Below are positions 59,607 to 64,000 of a stretch of 64,000 bases of DNA, piece after piece. The stretch's first letter is position 1. Each line of letters begins with the position of its first letter. Where the stretch lies: positions 1,984,001 to 2,048,000 of the forward strand of contig NZ_CP151633.1 in NCBI RefSeq assembly GCF_038397715.1. The letters run 5' to 3'. Position numbers and translations under genes: made by a program. This stretch comes from Microbacterium sp. LWO14-1.2. GTDB lineage: Bacteria > Actinomycetota > Actinomycetes > Actinomycetales > Microbacteriaceae. The notes under the pieces were generated by a model, which was not told the DNA's origin, searched no databases, and worked only from the letters and a program-made list of their open reading frames with translations.

Positions 59607-61058
59607 CTACTCCGCGGCGTCGCTCCGCAGGTGCGCGATGTGCGCGGCGTGCCGCTCGAGGTGGTTCTGCGACTTCCGCACGAAGAGCCACGCGACGATC
59701 AGCAGCGCGAACCAGATCGGGGTCACGAGCAGCGCGGTGAGCGTGTCGGGCTGCGTGGTGAGGGCCCAGAGGATGAACACGAAGAACGCGAGCACCACGA
59801 ACACCATGAACACGCCGCCCGGCATCCGGAACGTCGACGTGGCCGCCTTCTCCGGGCGGTTGCGGCGGTAGGCCAGGTAGCTGAACAGGAAGATCGTCCA
59901 CACGAACATGAAGCACACGGCCGAGACCGTCGTGACCATGTCGAACGCGGTGCCGATGTCCTTGCCCGCGTACAGCAGCACCACGCCCGACAGCAGCAGG
60001 ATGCAGGAGAGGAAGAGCGCGTTCTGCGGCACGCGCCGCTTCGACAGGCGGCCGAACAGGCGAGGGGCGTCGCCGTCCTTCGCCAGGCCGAACACCATGC
60101 GCGAGGTCGAGTAGATGCCCGAGTTCGCGCTCGACATCGCCGAGGTGAGCACGACGAGGTTCACCACGGTCGCGGCGATGCCGAGCCCGGCGAGCGCGAA
60201 CATCGCGATGAACGGGCTCTCTCCGGCGACGTACTCGGTCCAGGGCGTGACGGCCATGAGGATCACGAGCGCGCCCACGTAGAACAGCAGGATGCGGATC
60301 GGGATGGCGTTGATCGCCTTCGGCAGGTTGCGCTCCGGGTCCTTCGTCTCGGCCGCCGCGGTGCCGACGAGTTCGACGCCCACGAAAGCGAACACCGCGA
60401 TCTGGAAGCCGGCGACGAAGCCCATGAAGCCGTGCGGGAACATGCCGCCGTGGTTCCACAGGTTCGCGAAGCTCGCGGTTCCGGCCTCGTGCTGGAACCC
60501 GGTGACGATCATCACGAGACCCGTGACGATGAGCGCCACGATCGCGACGATCTTGATGAGCGCGAACCAGAACTCCATCTCGCCGAACGCCGCCACGGTC
60601 GGCAGGTTCAGCGCGAGCAGGATGACGACGACGAGCAGTCCGGGGATCCACAGCGGGATGCCGGGGAACAGCGCGTCGGTGTACCCGGCGATCGCGATGA
60701 CGTCGGCGACCCCGGTGACCACCCAGCAGAACCAGTAGGTCCATCCGGTGAAGAAGCCGGCCCAGGGTCCGAGCAGGTCGCTCGCGAAGTCGCTGAACGA
60801 CTTGTACTTGAGGTTCGACAGCAGCAGCTCGCCCATGGCCCGCATGACGAAGAACAGCATGAACCCGATGATCATGTAGACGAAGATCACCGACGGGCCC
60901 GCGACCGAGATCGTCTTGCCGCTGCCCATGAAGAGGCCGGTGCCGATGGCTCCGCCGATCGCGAGCAGCTGGATGTGGCGGTTGCTCAGCGCTCGCCGCA
61001 GGTGCTGCTCGTCGTCGCCGACGCCGGTGTCGGATGCTGTGCGCTTCGTGGTGCTCAT
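59607..61058 (-). CDS. cycA: D-serine/D-alanine/glycine permease CycA-like
   Basis: A 483-residue APC-superfamily permease with 12 helices. LSNRHIQLLAIGGAIGTGLF, MGSGKTISVAGPSVIFVYMI, FSDFASDLLGPWAGFFTGWT and FAFVGVELVGTAAAETKDPE are close to identical with E. coli CycA over long stretches, which makes the assignment firm. It imports D-Ala, D-Ser and Gly (and the antibiotic D-cycloserine) with H+. It is divergent from the MATE gene, with a 104-nt shared control region. Confidence 0.94.
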   Translation of the reverse strand: MSTTKRTASDTGVGDDEQHLRRALSNRHIQLLAIGGAIGTGLFMGSGKTISVAGPSVIFVYMIIGFMLFFVMRAMGELLLSNLKYKSFSDFASDLLGPWAGFFTGWTYWFCWVVTGVADVIAIAGYTDALFPGIPLWIPGLLVVVILLALNLPTVAAFGEMEFWFALIKIVAIVALIVTGLVMIVTGFQHEAGTASFANLWNHGGMFPHGFMGFVAGFQIAVFAFVGVELVGTAAAETKDPERNLPKAINAIPIRILLFYVGALVILMAVTPWTEYVAGESPFIAMFALAGLGIAATVVNLVVLTSAMSSANSGIYSTSRMVFGLAKDGDAPRLFGRLSKRRVPQNALFLSCILLLSGVVLLYAGKDIGTAFDMVTTVSAVCFMFVWTIFLFSYLAYRRNRPEKAATSTFRMPGGVFMVFVVLAFFVFILWALTTQPDTLTALLVTPIWFALLIVAWLFVRKSQNHLERHAAHIAHLRSDAAE

Positions 61059-61097
61059 CCCATAGACCGTAGTTGCCGATCGGGGATGGTGTTGTCC

Positions 61098-61116
61098 CGA
61101 ATCGATTCGATAAAAT
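61098..61116 (+). promoter_or_regulatory. Palindrome and -10-like box in the cycA/MATE divergent region
   Basis: CGAATCGATTCG (61098-61109) is a perfect 12-bp palindrome, directly followed by TAAAAT (61111-61116), a good -10 box for the MATE gene. The palindrome would overlap the promoter and could be a repressor site. Confidence 0.5.
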
Positions 61117-61162
61117 GGTGGCTCCCCCGATCCGTCCCCCCAGTCCTGCGAGCCGCTTCCCC

Positions 61163-62641
61163 ATGGCCACCTCCCTCACCACGGGTCGCCCGTGGCGTGT
61201 CATCCTCTCGTTCTCGATCCCGCTGCTCATCGGCAACGTGGTGCAGCAGATGTACCAGTTCGCCGATGCCGTCGTCGTCGGTCGCCACCTCGGCGTGCAG
61301 TCCCTCGCCGCCGTCGGCGCGACCGGAAGCCTGCTGTTCCTGCTCATCGGCTTCGCCTGGGGCCTGACCAGCGGGTTCGCGATCCCGATCGCACAGGCGT
61401 TCGGAGCCGGCGACGCCCCCGGTGTCCGTCGGTCCGTCGCGACGGGCGTCATCCTCACCGGCGTCACGAGCGTGGTGCTGACGATCGTCGCGCCCCTCAT
61501 CTCCCGCCCGCTGCTCGAGCTGCTGCAGACGCCGGTCGAACTGCTGCCCGAGGCGACGACCTTCACGCAGATCAGCTTCCTCGGCGCGAGCGCGACGATG
61601 TTCTTCAACTACCTCTCGGCGATCATCCGCGCGATCGGCGACTCCCGCACGCCGCTCGTCTTCCTCACGGTGTCGTGCGCGCTGAACGTCGGCCTCGTGG
61701 TTCTCATGGTCGGCCCCCTCGACTGGGGGGTGGGCGGCGCGGCGCTCGCGACCGTCGTGGCGCAGGCCGTCTCGGTCGTGCTGTGCCTGGAGTTCGTGCG
61801 CCGCCGCCTGCCGATGCTGCACCTGCGCGCGGCCGACTGGCGGGTCACGCGCGACGACGTCCGCGAGCACCTGCGGCTGGGGCTGCCGATGGGCTTCCAG
61901 GCGTCGATCATCGCGATCGGCACCTTGACCGTGCAGGTCGCGCTCAACACGCTCGGCTCCGACGCGGTCGCGGCGTACACGACGGCGTCCCGCGTCGACG
62001 GTCTCGCGGTCGCGTTCCTCTCGTCGCTGGGTCTCGCCGCCTCGATGTACGCGGCGCAGAACCTCGGCGGACGGCGGCCCGACCGCATCCGCCGTGGTGT
62101 GATCGAGGGGACGTGGATGGCGATCGGCGCGGGTCTGCTGCTCGGCGTCGTGATCATCGCCTTCGGCGCCCCGCTCGTGCGCCTGTTCGTCGGGCACGGC
62201 GTCGATGCCGACGAGGTGGTCGATCTCGCGCACGTGATGCTCATCATCAACGGGTGCGGGTACTGGGCGCTCGGCATCCTGTTCGTGCTCCGCGGGGCGC
62301 TGCAGGGTCTCGGCCACACGCTCGTCCCGACGGTGACCGGTGTGATCGAGCTCGTGATGCGCGTGGGAGCCGCCGTGGTGCTCGGCGCGCTGATCGGCTT
62401 CGAGGGCGTCGCGCTCAGCAATCCGCTCGCGTGGCTGGGCGCGATCCTGCTGCTCGTGCCCGCCTACGTCCGAGCGCACCGCGGACTCGCTCACCTCAAG
62501 GTCGACCCGGTCGAGGCCACCGAGACGTCGACCATGGCGATCGTCGGCCCGACCGATGGATCCATGGTCGTGGATGCCGTCGTCACCCAGCCGATCCGCA
62601 CGGTGCGCGGGTCGCGGTTCGGGTGGCTGACCCGACGTTGA
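61163..62641 (+). CDS. MATE-family multidrug efflux protein (DinF/NorM-like)
   Basis: A 492-residue MATE transporter with 12 helices in two related halves. ILSFSIPLLIGNVVQQMYQF with ADAVVVGRHLG is the conserved first-helix block; IIRAIGDSRTPL and GLGHTL-type blocks fall at the expected places (FRGALQGLGHTLVPTV). It exports cationic compounds in exchange for Na+ or H+. I choose ATG 61163 because the -10-like box lies at 61111-61116; the longer frame from 61073 would begin before it. No strong RBS is seen. Divergent from cycA. Confidence 0.9.
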   Translation: MATSLTTGRPWRVILSFSIPLLIGNVVQQMYQFADAVVVGRHLGVQSLAAVGATGSLLFLLIGFAWGLTSGFAIPIAQAFGAGDAPGVRRSVATGVILTGVTSVVLTIVAPLISRPLLELLQTPVELLPEATTFTQISFLGASATMFFNYLSAIIRAIGDSRTPLVFLTVSCALNVGLVVLMVGPLDWGVGGAALATVVAQAVSVVLCLEFVRRRLPMLHLRAADWRVTRDDVREHLRLGLPMGFQASIIAIGTLTVQVALNTLGSDAVAAYTTASRVDGLAVAFLSSLGLAASMYAAQNLGGRRPDRIRRGVIEGTWMAIGAGLLLGVVIIAFGAPLVRLFVGHGVDADEVVDLAHVMLIINGCGYWALGILFVLRGALQGLGHTLVPTVTGVIELVMRVGAAVVLGALIGFEGVALSNPLAWLGAILLLVPAYVRAHRGLAHLKVDPVEATETSTMAIVGPTDGSMVVDAVVTQPIRTVRGSRFGWLTRR

Positions 62642-62744
62642 ACGGCTCGTCAAGATTACGCAACATCATCCTGCAGATGGATGCCGGAGCGGCGCCTCCT
62701 TCGTACTGTTGATGGTGCGGAGGGTCCGCTGACGGGGGGTCGTC

Positions 62745-63167
62745 ATGACGTCATCGAGGGTTGCGAGCGATCTGGCATCGGTTCTGGTGCCGATCGGAAT
62801 AATGGGGGCCGTGCTGGCCGGGTTGTGCGCGCTGGTCGCGGCGATCGCCGTCATGCGCGGAGCGGCCGGTCTGGCCGGCGGCGCAGTGGGGGTCTGGATC
62901 CCCGCCGCGGTGCTGAGCCTGGCCGCGTCGTTCGCGAATCAGTGGATGCCGGTCATCGTGTCGGGGGCGCTGCTGGTCGGGCTGCTGGTCATCGGCGCGG
63001 TGGTGCGCGGCATCGTCAACGCGGGAGAGCCCGCTCGGTCGACCGCGCGCGCCGCCCGCCTCGCCGCATCGACCGGAGAGGCGCAGGCGGGGGCCGCGGT
63101 CACGACGGCCGCGCCCGCCACGTCGTCGCCGCCTGCGACGGGCACCATCCCGGCGCTCGCCCGCTGA
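62745..63167 (+). CDS. Small hypothetical membrane protein
   Basis: A 140-residue protein with three hydrophobic segments (about 12-36, 44-64, 68-90) and a low-complexity Ala/Thr/Pro C terminus (AAVTTAAPATSSPPATGT). GGGGGG precedes ATG at suitable spacing. No family recognised. It follows the MATE gene by 103 nt and ends before a quad-motif element. Codon use is ordinary for the window, which supports it as a real gene. Confidence 0.65.
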   Translation: MTSSRVASDLASVLVPIGIMGAVLAGLCALVAAIAVMRGAAGLAGGAVGVWIPAAVLSLAASFANQWMPVIVSGALLVGLLVIGAVVRGIVNAGEPARSTARAARLAASTGEAQAGAAVTTAAPATSSPPATGTIPALAR

Positions 63168-63205
63168 CGCGCCTGCTCCTTCGTCACCCCGTGGTCCACG
63201 CGTGA

Positions 63206-63274
63206 CGAAGGAGATCACACGCAGCGAAGGACAGGATGCCGCGGCGCGTCCTTCATTACGTGCGATCCCCTGCG
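63206..63274. repeat. Phased quad-motif intergenic element, family 2 copy 2
   Basis: CGAAGG at 63206 and 63225 (offset 19 nt); inverted partners CCTTCA (ending 63255) and CCTGCG (ending 63274), also offset 19 nt. GAAGGAGATCACACGCA is shared exactly with copy 1 (14542-14610), and the span is again 69 nt. It lies between convergent genes, 2 nt from the thioesterase stop. Confidence 0.85.
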
Positions 63275-63275
63275 A

Positions 63276-63749
63276 TCACAGCTTCGGCAGCGGAACCGTC
63301 CCGGTCACGAGCCGCTCCGTCGGCATCCGGTCGCGGTTGTAGGTGATGTCGCGGTACCCGTGCGGTGTCGGACGCCCGTTCTCGTCGAGGCTCACGAACA
63401 CGATCTTCTCGATCGTGAGGATGCGCTTCCGGGTGATCATGTTGCGGGCCACTGCGCGCATCGTGAGCGAGGTGACGCCGAAGTGCGTCGCCTGCAGTCC
63501 GAGTTCGACGAGGTCGCCCTGTACGGCCGAGGCCTCGAACGTGATCTCGGAGATGTGCTTCGTGACCGCGCGGTAGTTGCCCAGCTGCACGATCGCGTAG
63601 ATCGCCGCCTCCTCGTCGATCCACTTCAACAGGCTGCCGCCGAACAGCGAACCGTTGGCGTTCAGGTCCTCCGGGCGCACCCACTTGCGGGTGCGGAAGT
63701 TGATGCCGTCCTCCGACCACTGCCACTCGGGTGTCTGCTGCGTCGTCAT
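63276..63749 (-). CDS. Acyl-CoA thioesterase, hotdog fold (YciA/BACH-like)
   Basis: A 157-residue single-hotdog thioesterase. RKWVRPEDLNANGSLFGGSL then LKWIDEEAA is the signature: Asn and Gly-rich loop with catalytic Asp in KWIDE. TLTMRAVARNMITRKR-type strands and FVSLDENGRPTPH follow the family. It hydrolyses acyl-CoA esters in the cytoplasm. It begins its own minus-strand unit; the 71 nt upstream separate it from the partial gene at the window end. Confidence 0.88.
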   Translation of the reverse strand: MTTQQTPEWQWSEDGINFRTRKWVRPEDLNANGSLFGGSLLKWIDEEAAIYAIVQLGNYRAVTKHISEITFEASAVQGDLVELGLQATHFGVTSLTMRAVARNMITRKRILTIEKIVFVSLDENGRPTPHGYRDITYNRDRMPTERLVTGTVPLPKL

Positions 63750-63820
63750 GCGGTCGAGGCTACGTCCGTCATGAGTCGGCGATGTTACGCGCGTGCGAAG
63801 GATCGCGACGCCGGTACGCC

Positions 63821-64000
63821 CTACTCGGCCACCTCCTGCTCGAAGGGCAAGAGCGACCAGGGCACGCAGGAGTCTGCCGACACGTCGATGACGGGGGAGC
63901 CGGCGGTGTCTGGCTCGAGCTCGCGACGGAGGCAGTCCAGCAGGTCCGCGCCGGAGAACACCACGTCGGTCTGCCAGACCGAGAAGACGGGAGCGCCGGG
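63821..64000 (-). CDS. C-terminal fragment, possible SMI1/KNR4 (SUKH) family protein
   Basis: Sixty codons in frame from the window end to TAG (63823-63821); the N terminus is outside the window. The fragment begins PGAPVFSVWQTDVVFSGADL and ends VPWSLLPFEQEVAE. PV(F/Y)S(V/I)xQTD followed by GxDLxDxL is a motif I associate with SMI1/KNR4-type (SUKH) proteins, many of which are immunity proteins to polymorphic toxins. With only the tail visible the assignment is tentative. That it is coding is well supported by frame and codon use. Confidence 0.5.
   Translation of the reverse strand, partial: PGAPVFSVWQTDVVFSGADLLDCLRRELEPDTAGSPVIDVSADSCVPWSLLPFEQEVAE

Noticed and set aside
1..64000. tRNA, rRNA and known riboswitch genes
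   Set aside because: No cloverleaf ends with CCA, rRNA segments or recognisable riboswitch cores were noticed by eye in the intergenic gaps. A covariance-model scan (tRNAscan-SE, Rfam) could not be run, so absence is not proven.

Overview
The window is very GC-rich, densely coded and full of 4-nt ATGA/GTGA gene overlaps. Gene content and protein sequences fit an actinobacterium of the Microbacteriaceae, most likely a Microbacterium-like soil or plant-associated heterotroph. This is an inference from protein style, class-E-type (LAXTG) sorting signal, ECF41 sigma factor and family content; no rRNA or tRNA gene was seen to confirm it. I recognise no phage, plasmid, IS or CRISPR. The window reads as ordinary chromosome with catabolic islands.

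Layout. 1-4.7 kb: tail of a LuxR regulator, a repeat-rich LAXTG surface protein, a quinone-reductase-like enzyme. 4.9-9 kb (minus strand): NucA-like endonuclease, stress SDR, GH15 glycosidase, S4 RNA-binding protein. 9.1-12.2 kb: response regulator, histidine kinase and a PepSY-like membrane protein, with CTGAAG direct repeats before both transcription units. 12.3-14.5 kb: a STAND/AAA-type ATPase bracketed by an 18-bp direct repeat, then an HTH protein. 14.6-17.1 kb: heme-oxygenase-like diiron oxidase plus CDGSH protein, a lipoprotein, an AhpD-like protein. 17.2-24.7 kb: one seven-gene minus-strand operon (peptide-type ABC importer, LysR, nitrilase-superfamily amidase, HpcH/HpaI aldolase). 25-28.6 kb: HD protein, flavin monooxygenase, PnuC, GNAT. 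28.7-30.5 kb: ECF41 sigma factor and divergent NmrA-type reductase. 30.7-35.8 kb: hydrolases, DUF808, MsrB-MsrA, XRE-cupin regulator.

36.0-45.8 kb: an eight-gene plus-strand allantoin/ureide operon (NCS1 permease, racemase, allantoinase, FmdA-like amidase, AtzH-amidase fusion, PucG, AllC, DUF1275), divergent from the XRE-cupin regulator. 46-48 kb: catalase with its Fur-type regulator and a perfect 27-bp operator. 48-51 kb: two envelope proteins, a squalene-cyclase-like protein, a histidine phosphatase. 51.2-58.4 kb: LacI-controlled glycan uptake locus (LacI, ABC importer, GH130, Tat-exported unknown enzyme). 58.6-64 kb: J-domain/NERD-like protein, CycA, MATE exporter, small membrane protein, acyl-CoA thioesterase, and the tail of a possible SUKH protein.

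Two regulatory or structural patterns stand out. (1) Three sequence families of intergenic elements, six copies in all, share one rigid plan: two CGAR-headed motifs offset by exactly 19 nt, then two inverted partners also offset by 19 nt, always at a gene 3' end. (2) Three promoters with the same TCAC(A/G)-N16-CGTC layout precede the ECF41 sigma gene, its divergent reductase gene and the AhpD-like gene 12 kb away, which defines a small local regulon. All coordinates and motifs come from reading the sequence. Family names come from motif recognition, without database searches.
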